In this document: piece by piece, positions 16,219-23,102 of the stretch
Position numbering within the stretch: position 1 is the stretch's first letter
How the letters are laid out: every line of letters starts with the position of its first letter
From: a virus
IMG/VR virus record: IMGVR_UViG_3300017598_001288
Coordinates: 1 to 23,102 of that record
Strand: one strand, 5' to 3'
DNA length: 23,102 bases
The notes under the pieces: model-generated
Seen by the model: the letters and a program-made list of their open reading frames with translations, nothing else
Told to the model about the DNA's origin: nothing
Databases searched by the model: none
Translations under genes and position numbers: made by a program

Positions 16219-16767
16219 TTAATATCCTTCAACCTGAATTGCTGTTGCATCATCTTCTTCATCAATTTGATTATCATCTTCATCCTGAATCTGATACCAC
16301 GATCCATCATCCAATGTTTTATTATAAAGATAATCACCTGTTGCTCCTGGAGCAGGACTAACAATTGATGTACTACCTTCACATTCACCAGTTAAAAATG
16401 TTATTTGATTAGCCATAAATTCAAAAGAAGCATCAAAGGAACATCCATCTTCTCTAACAGTTATTATTTCTGTTGAAGGAGTTACTATATATCCTGTTCG
16501 AGGAATCCCGTAATGATCAGTTATGGTTACCTGTTTACCTAATGATTCAATTAAAAAATCTAAAAAATCATCTCTCTGTGTTTCATTCAATCGCTCAATT
16601 TGATATGGGAAATTTTCAACAACAGGCCAATCAGGATCTTTAAAACTTTTCCTATTCCCACCTTTCGTCTTTCTAAAGATTCGTTGACTTGTAAATCTTT
16701 TAATATCCCCAAAAGATGGATTTGGTAAAATTACAGTTGTTGAACTATAAACAAGAGTTAAACTCAT
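16219..16767 (-). CDS. Minor tail protein, long paralogue, 182 aa
   Basis: Starts directly after the tape measure with an ATGA overlap. It carries LPNPSFGD at about residues 14-21 and a helix with LNETQRDDFLDFL, matching its downstream 121-aa neighbour. The C-terminal 55 residues form an added acidic tail (DEDDNQIDEEDD) after a Gly/Ser/Pro-rich link, absent from the paralogue. Position directly after the tape measure fits a distal tail or minor tail protein. No enzymatic motif is seen. Confidence 0.65.
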   Translation of the reverse strand: MSLTLVYSSTTVILPNPSFGDIKRFTSQRIFRKTKGGNRKSFKDPDWPVVENFPYQIERLNETQRDDFLDFLIESLGKQVTITDHYGIPRTGYIVTPSTEIITVREDGCSFDASFEFMANQITFLTGECEGSTSIVSPAPGATGDYLYNKTLDDGSWYQIQDEDDNQIDEEDDATAIQVEGY

Positions 16768-19700
16768 AACTTAACTCTCCCTCGTCTAATTTCTCGGCGC
16801 AATTCTTTACCAAAACCAACTACATCAAGTCGACCAGTAGATGATGCCTGAGGATAAACACTAATATCCCCAACCTGATAAGTAGGTCCACCTGAACTAA
16901 ATCGATTTCCTGAGTTCATAGCAACTATTTGACTATAAAAACCTTTTGTTGCTTTTTCATTCATTACAAATTCTTTTTTATTAAGCCAAGCAGGAACACG
17001 ATCATAACTTGATCCACCACTTGCAAATCTTTCTGCTTGTTGATTAAATTGAACACCCTCCCCTAAAAGAGCTAAAGCTCTAACTTCTCCATAAGCTGTT
17101 CGAGCATCTTTAACATATTGTTTCCAAATATTTCGAGAAACATTTAATTCTTCTGTTTCTCTTTTTTTAATAAATTCTATCTGACTTTGTCTGGCTGCTC
17201 GTTCAATATCAATAAGTTTTAATTTATAATATTCTTCTAACTGGCCTCTGGCTGTAACTAATTGAAATTGATTAAAGAAATCAACACCTATTTGTTTTGC
17301 AATCCCTTGAAGTTTACCAAAAGCTTTACTTTGTTCAGAAAAAACTTGCTTTAATTTTTCAGGATCATCAATTTTAAAAAATGCAGTTGTAGTAGTATCA
17401 AGAATTTTTTTAGTTTGATTTTTAACATATTCGATAAGATTAGTTTGAGCTTTTTCTTTTTGACTAATAAAACCAAGCTCTTCTTTAGCCCTTTGTTTAA
17501 TTAGATTTCGTAAATCTTGTTCTCTTTGTATCCAATGTTCATAAAATTGTCCGCCAAAAACAATTCGATCACCAGTTTCATCTTGGAATCGATCAGAAAA
17601 ACCAATAACTTGTTGCATATGCTGTTTAACTTTATCGATCCAAAATTTAAAATCTTCATCACTTACTCTTAAAGCAGCACTACGAGCTTTTTCTTCAGCT
17701 ATATGAAGTTGTTGAAGAAGAAAATCATATTTTCTTTTTGCCGTAAATTCTTTAGGTCCACCAGGAGTATCCCGACCTGATAATTGACGTTCAATTATAA
17801 AATCATATAAATCTTGTTGTGGATCTTCAGTTTCATCAATAATACTTTGAAGACGACGTGCTTCAGTTCTAATACCTTGAAGCTTTTGTCGAATAGTTCC
17901 AAGAATTGTATCTTCAAATCTTCCAATATTAGAGATAAAAGATTTGTAAACAGGTTCATAAGTTTTCAATTGTTTATGTGTGTAAGCTCGTAAAATTCCA
18001 ATTTTATTTATTTCAAAGCTATGAGCTTTTTCAATTTTTTTAATTTTTTCATTATAAGCTTTATCAATAGCTCTTAATTGTATTTTATCTATATTATTAC
18101 GAAAATTCTGCATCTTTCTCTCAAAAGCTTCTTCTTTTTCCCATTGTTTTCTCTTATGGATAGATACAGCAGTAGCTAAAACTCCTAAAGTAGCAATAAC
18201 AGTTCCCGATATCCCTCCAAGCCCAACCAATGAACCTAAAGCAAGAACTGTAGCTCCAATAGCAGGAACAAGAAATATTTGAAGAGCATCAGCTAACCCT
18301 TTAATAACCGCTGTAAATAAAGAAAAATCTTCTCCAAGAAATTCAAAAACTTTTCTTAAAGCTTTACCAGTAATATCAACTGTGAAAAAGTTTTTAATTT
18401 TATTAATTTCAACTTCAAGTTTTTTACCAACATTACCCATTACTATTTCAACTTTTTCACCATAACTCTCAGCTGATCTTTCAATTTCAGCAAAAGCTTC
18501 ATTTGCATTCTCAAGTCCTTGACCTAAAATAGTTAAAGCACCTGTTGTAGCTCTTTGTCGGCCCATTAACCGACCTAATTCAACAACATTACCTTGAACT
18601 TTATTTTGTAATGCTCCAAAAAAACCAATAAGTCCCTTTCCTGCAATAATAGTTTGACTTGATTCATAGCCCAACTCTTTAAAAAAATCTTTCATTGCTT
18701 CAGTTGGACGAATTAATTTAGTTAAAACATTACGAATAAAAGTTGCTGTCGTTGCATATTTAATACCTTGAATTGAAGCAGCTGCCACAATAGCATTAAG
18801 TTCTGTCATCTTAACACCTAATTTAGCAGCTGGAACAGCTATTCGGCCATAAACATTAGCCATTTCAGAAGCACGAACGCGACCCAATTCAATTGTCTTA
18901 AAAAATTGAGCAGCTGCTTCATTAGCTTCATTAGCAGGTCTATTAAAAGCATTAAGAGCAGCTGTTAAAAGATTTACGGAATCAGCAACTGATGAAACTG
19001 AAGTAACAGCAAAACGATTAGCATCATTCATAAATTCAATAGCTTCAGTTCCTTCAGCTATTTGATTAGATATTGCTTGGTAAGTACCTTCAACTTGATC
19101 TAATAGATCAAGTCCCCAAGCATCAGAAACACTCCTAAGACTGTCTCTCCAACGTTCAAAAATAAGAGGTTGATTTTGAGAAATTGTCTGAACTTCAGAT
19201 ATTTTTTTCTCTAATTCAATAACAGCAGAAACTGCATCTCTTATTTGTCTAACCATTGAAGATACAGCTTGATGGAAAAGTTGAACAGCTAAAAGACGTG
19301 TAAATGAGCGCCAAGAGACAGTTATCTCCTTAACATTTTTAGCCATTCGTTTTAAAGCAGGATTAGTTCGTTTATCAATAATTCGAGATTGTTTAACAAA
19401 AACAGCAGCTTGTTTATCAAAATCTTTAAGTTCTTGCTGAGCATATTTACGATGAGTTTGACCTAATTTATCACGTGCATTTTTAACATTTAATAATTGA
19501 TCACGTATTTTTCGTAAATTACCTTGATAAGCAGTAGCTTCGCCAGCATTAACTTCCTGCCATATTTTTTTAGTTTCTTCATGTGATGTTTTTGTACGGG
19601 TTTGTAATTCTTTTAAAAGACCAATTTGTTTTTTAAAATTTTGAGCTTCAGTATTTGTAGCACGAGTTCTAAAAAGTTGTTCCTGGCTAAATTTACCAGT

Positions 19701-20036
19701 AACCATTTTAGCTGTTGTCTGAACTTGTTTACTAAGTTCTTTATTTAAAGCTGCAACAGCTACTTTTTGTTTATCTGTAGCCTGTGCTGAAGCAGTGGCT
19801 TGAGCTTTAGTTTTAGCTTGAAGGGTATTATATTTACCCATTTGAGTTGTTAATTTACTCATTGATTTATTAAGAGATTTTAAAACTTTTTCTTGTGTAT
19901 CAAATCTCTTAACAACATTTCCAACTTCTTTAGTAGCTACTGCTTGAGCTTTGGCCACTTTAGTCCATTCTTTAGCGACCTTTTTTAATTCTTTAATTAA
20001 GCTACTAAAATCTGCTGATGCTTTTACATCTGTCAT
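16764..20036 (-). CDS. Tail tape-measure protein, 1090 aa
   Basis: This protein sets the length of a long tail and is threaded in the tube. The N-terminal 230 residues are Lys/Gln/Ala-rich coiled coil. The region from about 250 to 520 (for example TVEEGTYQ-like helix, NLLTAALNAF, IAVPAAKLGVKMTELN, ATTGALTIL) matches the TP901-type tape-measure core. A hydrophobic stretch at about 585-625 could span membrane during DNA injection. The rest is long helical, with a Gly-rich end. Four A7 runs in Lys-Lys codons lie in this gene. GGAG precedes the ATG within the end of the upstream gene. The length suggests a tail of ordinary siphovirus or myovirus size. Confidence 0.92.
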   Translation of the reverse strand: MTDVKASADFSSLIKELKKVAKEWTKVAKAQAVATKEVGNVVKRFDTQEKVLKSLNKSMSKLTTQMGKYNTLQAKTKAQATASAQATDKQKVAVAALNKELSKQVQTTAKMVTGKFSQEQLFRTRATNTEAQNFKKQIGLLKELQTRTKTSHEETKKIWQEVNAGEATAYQGNLRKIRDQLLNVKNARDKLGQTHRKYAQQELKDFDKQAAVFVKQSRIIDKRTNPALKRMAKNVKEITVSWRSFTRLLAVQLFHQAVSSMVRQIRDAVSAVIELEKKISEVQTISQNQPLIFERWRDSLRSVSDAWGLDLLDQVEGTYQAISNQIAEGTEAIEFMNDANRFAVTSVSSVADSVNLLTAALNAFNRPANEANEAAAQFFKTIELGRVRASEMANVYGRIAVPAAKLGVKMTELNAIVAAASIQGIKYATTATFIRNVLTKLIRPTEAMKDFFKELGYESSQTIIAGKGLIGFFGALQNKVQGNVVELGRLMGRQRATTGALTILGQGLENANEAFAEIERSAESYGEKVEIVMGNVGKKLEVEINKIKNFFTVDITGKALRKVFEFLGEDFSLFTAVIKGLADALQIFLVPAIGATVLALGSLVGLGGISGTVIATLGVLATAVSIHKRKQWEKEEAFERKMQNFRNNIDKIQLRAIDKAYNEKIKKIEKAHSFEINKIGILRAYTHKQLKTYEPVYKSFISNIGRFEDTILGTIRQKLQGIRTEARRLQSIIDETEDPQQDLYDFIIERQLSGRDTPGGPKEFTAKRKYDFLLQQLHIAEEKARSAALRVSDEDFKFWIDKVKQHMQQVIGFSDRFQDETGDRIVFGGQFYEHWIQREQDLRNLIKQRAKEELGFISQKEKAQTNLIEYVKNQTKKILDTTTTAFFKIDDPEKLKQVFSEQSKAFGKLQGIAKQIGVDFFNQFQLVTARGQLEEYYKLKLIDIERAARQSQIEFIKKRETEELNVSRNIWKQYVKDARTAYGEVRALALLGEGVQFNQQAERFASGGSSYDRVPAWLNKKEFVMNEKATKGFYSQIVAMNSGNRFSSGGPTYQVGDISVYPQASSTGRLDVVGFGKELRREIRRGRVKL

Positions 20037-20038
20037 TA

Positions 20039-20599
20039 CTAACTCCTAACTCGAAGATCAACTGTTGAGTAAGCATTAAGAAGAATATTTAAATCTTTAG
20101 GTAAATAATCAGTATAATTAGTTTCTATAAATCTTATAAAAGCTTGTCGTCCAGCTTCTAATGTTTGCCAAGTAGGTTCATGGAACCAATATTGAAACAC
20201 TTTAATACGAAATTCAAAATTTATAAGAGGTTGATTAACATTACCAAAAGTTAATGTATAAGCATTATAGCCAGCTTTAACACCAGCATCAATATCCCTT
20301 TTACTATTACGATACCATGTTCCACTAAGTGTTTCACGACCTTTTCTATAAGCTCGTTTTCGTCGTTGGACAACTACATCAATAATTGTTGTACCTACTT
20401 CTTGGGCTAAAGGTTCAAGAGAAGCAGCTGACATACCAGTATCAATAACAATGTAATTTTGGACTATTGTATGTACAAAAACTCGAACTGCTTCTCTTGT
20501 CAATTCTTGAATCTGTTTATGGTGAGCTTTAGCATAATCAGCTATTTGTTTTTTAAATCGAGTCATATTGACTCTTGTATAGCGAATAGTTGTTGGCAT
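20039..20599 (-). CDS. HK97 gp10-like tail-completion/neck protein, 186 aa
   Basis: Begins MPTTIRYTRVNMTRF, with a basic helical N-terminus and then VIDTGMSAASLEPLA, the D-T-G motif typical of HK97 gp10-like or minor tail Z-like proteins. The C-terminal part has an aromatic helix (FQYWFHEPTW). In many phages this protein lies between capsid and major tail genes; here it comes after the chaperone and before the tape measure, so a tail-joining role is possible but the place is less usual. Its ATG shares a base with the stop of the frameshifted chaperone extension (TAATG). Confidence 0.55.
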   Translation of the reverse strand: MPTTIRYTRVNMTRFKKQIADYAKAHHKQIQELTREAVRVFVHTIVQNYIVIDTGMSAASLEPLAQEVGTTIIDVVVQRRKRAYRKGRETLSGTWYRNSKRDIDAGVKAGYNAYTLTFGNVNQPLINFEFRIKVFQYWFHEPTWQTLEAGRQAFIRFIETNYTDYLPKDLNILLNAYSTVDLRVRS

Positions 20600-21266
20600 T
20601 ATCCCATTTTCGCTCCTACTAAAGCAGCTTGTTGTTCAGATTCGTCATACTCTCTAATTTGATCATAAGCAATTAAATGAGCCTGTGCCCAAACACTACA
20701 CTTATCCCATGATTTCTCAGATCCAGGAGGTAAGATTTTAAAACGTTCACAAGCACGCCAGATGGCATAGTTTTCTGATCTATATTTAGGAAACTTTACC
20801 TTTTTTTCTCCACCTGACGACCAGCTAAAAAACTTTTAGTTGCTTGATCAATTTTATCTTGATCAAGTCCTTGAACTTCAGAATAAGCTTGCATTAACTT
20901 TATTTGCTCAGGTTCTGGAAAAGCTTTTTCAAGTTCTTTCATATAATTTTCCCAAGTATCTGGCTTCTCCATATCGACAGTTTCCCATTCTAAATCTTTT
21001 GTAATACTTATAGATGTAAGAAATTGCCAATATACTTTTTTTAAACCCCAAGCATCAATAGCTTTTTTAAATTCTGGATTTTCTACATCTGCTTGTTTAG
21101 TTCCTCCTGGTAAAAGTTTTATCGGAGGTTCAGGTATTGGACATAATTTATGAAAGTCCTTATCATCTAAAATAGCCTGAAATTCAAAAACTAAATCATC
21201 ACCATCTCTTGGAAAAACAACAGTTTTAATATACGGACCTTTTAATTTTTTACCTTTAATCTTCAT
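20599..21266 (-). CDS. Tail assembly chaperone, frameshifted long form (gpGT-like), 222 aa
   Basis: Translation of the chaperone gene to its A7 run, then a -1 shift, joins 155 residues to a 67-residue extension that ends at TAA 20601-20599. The extension (KVKFPKYRSENYAIW, ACERFKILPPG, VWAQAHLIAYDQIREYDE) has no start codon before its last three codons, yet looks protein-like and ends exactly at the next gene's ATG. Long-tailed phages commonly produce G and GT-type chaperones by this mechanism between the major tail protein and tape measure genes; GT binds both during assembly. The shift itself is inferred, not measured. Confidence 0.82.
20796..21266 (-). CDS. Tail assembly chaperone, short form (gpG-like), 156 aa
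   Basis: Starts MKIKGKKLKGPYIKTVVF at 21266; a longer frame to 21500 is rejected because it would run inside the upstream gene. It is a mixed alpha/beta protein with an acidic helical C-terminal half and ends in EKKR. It lies between the probable major tail protein and the tape measure, the usual place of the G-type chaperone, which coats the tape measure during tail assembly. GAGGGAAAGAGAG lies upstream. Family assignment rests on position, the following frameshift and general pattern, not on recognised motifs. Confidence 0.75.
   Translation of the reverse strand: MKIKGKKLKGPYIKTVVFPRDGDDLVFEFQAILDDKDFHKLCPIPEPPIKLLPGGTKQADVENPEFKKAIDAWGLKKVYWQFLTSISITKDLEWETVDMEKPDTWENYMKELEKAFPEPEQIKLMQAYSEVQGLDQDKIDQATKSFLAGRQVEKKR
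20801..20807 (-). other. Probable programmed -1 frameshift site
   Basis: Seven A residues on the - strand, read in the zero frame as GAG AAA AAA AGG TAA. One-base backward slip on the second Lys codon gives AAG GTA AAG and the 67-codon extension. A purine-rich GGTGGAG lies just upstream. The zero frame stops two codons later, typical of such sites. No strong downstream hairpin or pseudoknot was seen by eye. Transcript slippage on the A7 run is an alternative to ribosomal slippage. Confidence 0.75.
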
Positions 21267-21282
21267 AAAAATCTCTCTTTCC

Positions 21283-21302
21283 CTCGTTATTACCCTAACG
21301 AG
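21283..21302 (-). repeat. Second intergenic hairpin before chaperone gene
   Basis: CTCGTTA (21283-21289 on +) and TAACGAG (21296-21302) pair over 7 bp with a 6-base loop. It lies just upstream of the purine-rich ribosome site of the chaperone gene and could affect translation or mRNA decay there. It follows the GC-rich hairpin in the same 79-base gap. Confidence 0.55.
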
Positions 21303-21311
21303 TAAGGTAGC

Positions 21312-21329
21312 GGGCGGGTCACCCCGCCC
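21312..21329. terminator. GC-rich hairpin between tail protein and chaperone genes
   Basis: GGGCGGG (21312-21318) and CCCGCCC (21323-21329) form a perfect 7-bp all-GC stem, striking in AT-rich DNA. On the - strand the loop is GTGA, a GNRA-type tetraloop, but no T run follows, so for the late operon it may protect or process mRNA rather than end it. On the + strand TTTTGTTGT follows directly, the form of a rho-independent terminator for antisense transcription. The stem is certain; the role is inferred. Confidence 0.6.
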
Positions 21330-21345
21330 TTTTGTTGTCATTAAA

Positions 21346-21876
21346 TTACTGAGCAGCTCTAACAATAGTAGGAGTAAGAGCATTACATTTACCAGTACAA
21401 CTAACAGTTCCAGCCCTGAGATCATGGTCAAGAGTCTCATATCGAAAATCTGGAAAAGTAATTGTTTCTTGATCACCACAAGTTGTTGGTACAGGTGCAT
21501 AAATAACTTCTATATCAATAGCATAAGGCCGACAAGCATTACCAGCTCCAGTATCTGAAGAAACCCAAGTACTTGCTTCACCAGTATTTTTAAGAGCTTC
21601 CTCAACAGTAGGTGTTCCACTTGCAGCCAAAGCTGTTATATAGTCCCAAATAAAATCAAAAGATACTTCCATTGGAACTTGATCCCCTTCTCTGACTTCA
21701 TCTAAATTACCACGATCAAGGACATATTCAATATTTTTATTCTCTGAATATGTTAGATTTCCTTCACCAATGGTTATTGAAATCTCTTCAGGAGTACCAG
21801 TTCCATCTTTAATCTTAAATGTTGTGTTTTTAAGATCAATGATTGCGAAAACAGGTATCCAAGGTTTACAAAACAT
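21346..21876 (-). CDS. Probable major tail protein (tail tube), 176 aa
   Basis: Begins MFCKPWIPVFAIIDLKN, with AGGAGTAGATT before the ATG. The N-terminal part (TTFKIKDGTGTPEEISITIGEGNLTYSE is the region) and the EVREGDQVPMEVSF strand pattern are typical of tube-forming proteins: mostly beta sheet with a helix (FIWDYITALA). Four Cys residues in the C-terminal half (ACRPYA, TTCGDQ, VSCTGKC) are unusual for this family and could bind a metal or form contacts. It lies between the tail-completion candidate and the chaperone gene, where the major tail protein is expected. After its stop comes the two-hairpin gap. Confidence 0.72.
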   Translation of the reverse strand: MFCKPWIPVFAIIDLKNTTFKIKDGTGTPEEISITIGEGNLTYSENKNIEYVLDRGNLDEVREGDQVPMEVSFDFIWDYITALAASGTPTVEEALKNTGEASTWVSSDTGAGNACRPYAIDIEVIYAPVPTTCGDQETITFPDFRYETLDHDLRAGTVSCTGKCNALTPTIVRAAQ

Positions 21877-21890
21877 AATCTACTCCTTTG

Positions 21891-22349
21891 TTAAAGATCA
21901 ATTTCAAAATGACCTTCCACACTTGCTTGTAGTAATGGAAGTTCAGGTTTTATTTTTCCAAAGTGACTAATAACCAATAATTCGTTGGATCGAGCATTTT
22001 GAATAAGTGTGAGACAACCAATTTGAGAATCATCATCATCTACTCCATTCCCATATTTATAAACAGGAATAAGAGTAAAAACAGAACCTACTAATCCAGT
22101 TTGACGATGAATCAAATGGGTATCATCAGTCATCACAATTTGAAGTAAAATATTAATTTCAACTTTTGCTCGCCAATTATCCTTTGTAAATTGTTGAAAA
22201 TAAGGACCATCAACTCGCAGCTCTATAAAATCTTTTTCTTCCCAAGTATCTCTTATCTCCCCTTCTATAAACATTTTTTGATCACTAAGAGAAGTTTCAA
22301 AATGTTTGGAAATAGAAGCAAAAATCCAACGTGGCCAATGGTTATTCAT
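21891..22349 (-). CDS. Neck/tail-completion protein candidate, 152 aa
   Basis: Begins MNNHWPRWIFASISKHF. The TTG three bases upstream is a less likely start; GGAG lies seven bases before the ATG. The start overlaps the preceding stop by eight bases. It is a mixed alpha/beta protein (GEIRDTWEEKDFIELRVDGP, KVEINILLQIVM), with no motif I recognise. The place immediately before the major tail protein suggests a tail terminator or joining protein. Confidence in the gene is good; confidence in role is modest. Confidence 0.55.
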   Translation of the reverse strand: MNNHWPRWIFASISKHFETSLSDQKMFIEGEIRDTWEEKDFIELRVDGPYFQQFTKDNWRAKVEINILLQIVMTDDTHLIHRQTGLVGSVFTLIPVYKYGNGVDDDDSQIGCLTLIQNARSNELLVISHFGKIKPELPLLQASVEGHFEIDL

Positions 22350-22773
22350 CAACCTTCTCCATACTTTCTAAAAGAGTTACAGTTAAAATAAATGAGCGTC
22401 CATCAACTGTCGGGTTTATATTTTTAATCTCATAAGAATTCTTTTTATGAATAAATTTTGTATTATAATCAATTTCAAAATCTAAAGGGAGATCTTTACC
22501 ATCAATTAAAACTGTTCGAGTTTGAGTATTAAAAAATCCCCCATAAGTAAAATTTTTGTTACTTGCAATGAAAGACAAGTCATAGATAAAATCCGGAATC
22601 GATTTTGCAGGAAGAACAACTCCTCTCCTGATTTTCAAAATCCTTGTTTTTGAAGACTGTTCACCTGTTTCTCTATCAACTTCAGTAAGTGTTACTTTCC
22701 GAAGTTCGACGGAAGACGGGTACTGTCTTTTTAAATTATAAATAATATTTCTGACTTGTCTTAAATTGCTCAT
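22342..22773 (-). CDS. Head-completion/head-tail joining candidate, 143 aa
   Basis: Begins MSNLRQVRNIIYNLKRQ, with GAGG five bases before the ATG. After a basic helix it has a beta-rich body (VELRKVTLTEVD, RILKIRRGVV, TRTVLIDGKDLP, YEIKNINPTVDG). This is the gene directly after the capsid gene; small beta-barrel proteins there usually close the portal or connect the tail (stopper or adaptor). No specific family is recognised, so the name rests on position and size. Confidence 0.55.
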   Translation of the reverse strand: MSNLRQVRNIIYNLKRQYPSSVELRKVTLTEVDRETGEQSSKTRILKIRRGVVLPAKSIPDFIYDLSFIASNKNFTYGGFFNTQTRTVLIDGKDLPLDFEIDYNTKFIHKKNSYEIKNINPTVDGRSFILTVTLLESMEKVDE

Positions 22774-22781
22774 AATAACCT

Positions 22782-23102
22782 CTATGAAAGGAGCGGAACA
22801 CCAAGGCTGGTATTCAGTACCTTAATTCCACAAAGCAAGTCAACAGTTACCATATGACCCTGTTTTACAGGATTATAAGTGATAACCACACGAATTGAAA
22901 GCCCATTATAACTGGCAACAAAACCTTGAGCACCTGTTCCTTCACGGGGAAGGGCCAAAGGACGAGTTACAAGAGCTATTGCATGGGGATGAAAACAGAA
23001 ACCATATTGACCCGCAGGACCAATACCAACAAGATCATTATCAATACGAGCATTTTGGACAGGAACATCAAGAAGCATAGCAGTCGTAGTTGGACCTTGC
23101 CC
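22782..23102 (-). CDS. Major capsid protein, P22 coat type, C-terminal part (partial)
   Basis: The open frame runs through the window's right edge; the in-frame ATG at 23078 is not its start, because eight sense codons (reading GQGPTTTA) precede it without a stop. The visible part has AGQYGFCFHPHAIALVTRPL and then GLSIRVVITYNPVKQGHM, a pattern typical of the C-terminus of P22 gp5-like coat proteins: a strand, a RPL turn, and a final strand with a Leu-rich end. About 106 residues are seen. It forms the phage head shell. The rest of the head genes (portal, terminase) should lie further right. The assignment is good, not certain. Confidence 0.75.
   Translation of the reverse strand, partial: GQGPTTTAMLLDVPVQNARIDNDLVGIGPAGQYGFCFHPHAIALVTRPLALPREGTGAQGFVASYNGLSIRVVITYNPVKQGHMVTVDLLCGIKVLNTSLGVPLLS

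Noticed and set aside
21267-21500. Longer chaperone start at 21500
   Set aside because: It would overlap the major tail gene by 155 bases in another frame and gives an unnatural Leu/Val-rich N-terminus; the start at 21266 has a good purine-rich ribosome site.
1-23102. CRISPR array, tRNA or rRNA genes
   Set aside because: No regularly spaced direct repeats and no cloverleaf or rRNA-like segment was noticed by eye; a covariance-model search would be decisive.

Overview
This window is part of a tailed bacteriophage (or prophage) genome. The evidence is a P22-type coat protein fragment, a long tape-measure protein, a tail-assembly chaperone pair made by frameshifting, a tail-hub protein and a phage replication set. 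The DNA is strongly AT-rich throughout. Genes are tightly packed, often with ATGA or TAATG stop/start overlaps, and many have good Shine-Dalgarno sites, so the host is a bacterium. The host group cannot be read from the sequence.

Layout. Bases 1-269 are a gene-free, very AT-rich leader with short inverted repeats. Bases 270-5147 (+ strand) are the replication/DNA-metabolism arm: a primase-helicase, a 67-aa protein, a small gene that needs a -1 frame change at an A7 run, a 34-aa membrane peptide, a D12-class adenine methyltransferase, a 42-aa very basic protein and a DnaQ-like 3'-5' exonuclease. All remaining genes are on the - strand and meet the + strand arm tail to tail at about 5124-5147.

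Read in transcription order (right to left), the - strand arm is a late operon: C-terminal part of the major capsid protein (cut by the window edge); two neck/tail-completion candidates; probable major tail protein; a two-hairpin intergenic element; tail-assembly chaperone with its -1 frameshift extension; an HK97 gp10-like protein; tape measure; two paralogous minor tail proteins; several tail-tip/fibre candidates, including a likely beta-propeller protein and a protein with an 18-residue repeat; a trypsin-like serine protease; and the large tail hub. After these come small membrane, lipoprotein, secreted and Cys-rich genes that look like a lysis/host-interface cassette. No endolysin, terminase, portal, integrase or DNA polymerase was recognised; terminase and portal would be expected beyond the right edge.

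The most notable items are the serine protease (His-Asp-Ser triad visible) embedded in the tail genes, the chaperone frameshift that gives an otherwise start-less 67-aa extension, the second A7 frame change in an early gene, and the paired hairpins between the major tail protein and chaperone genes.
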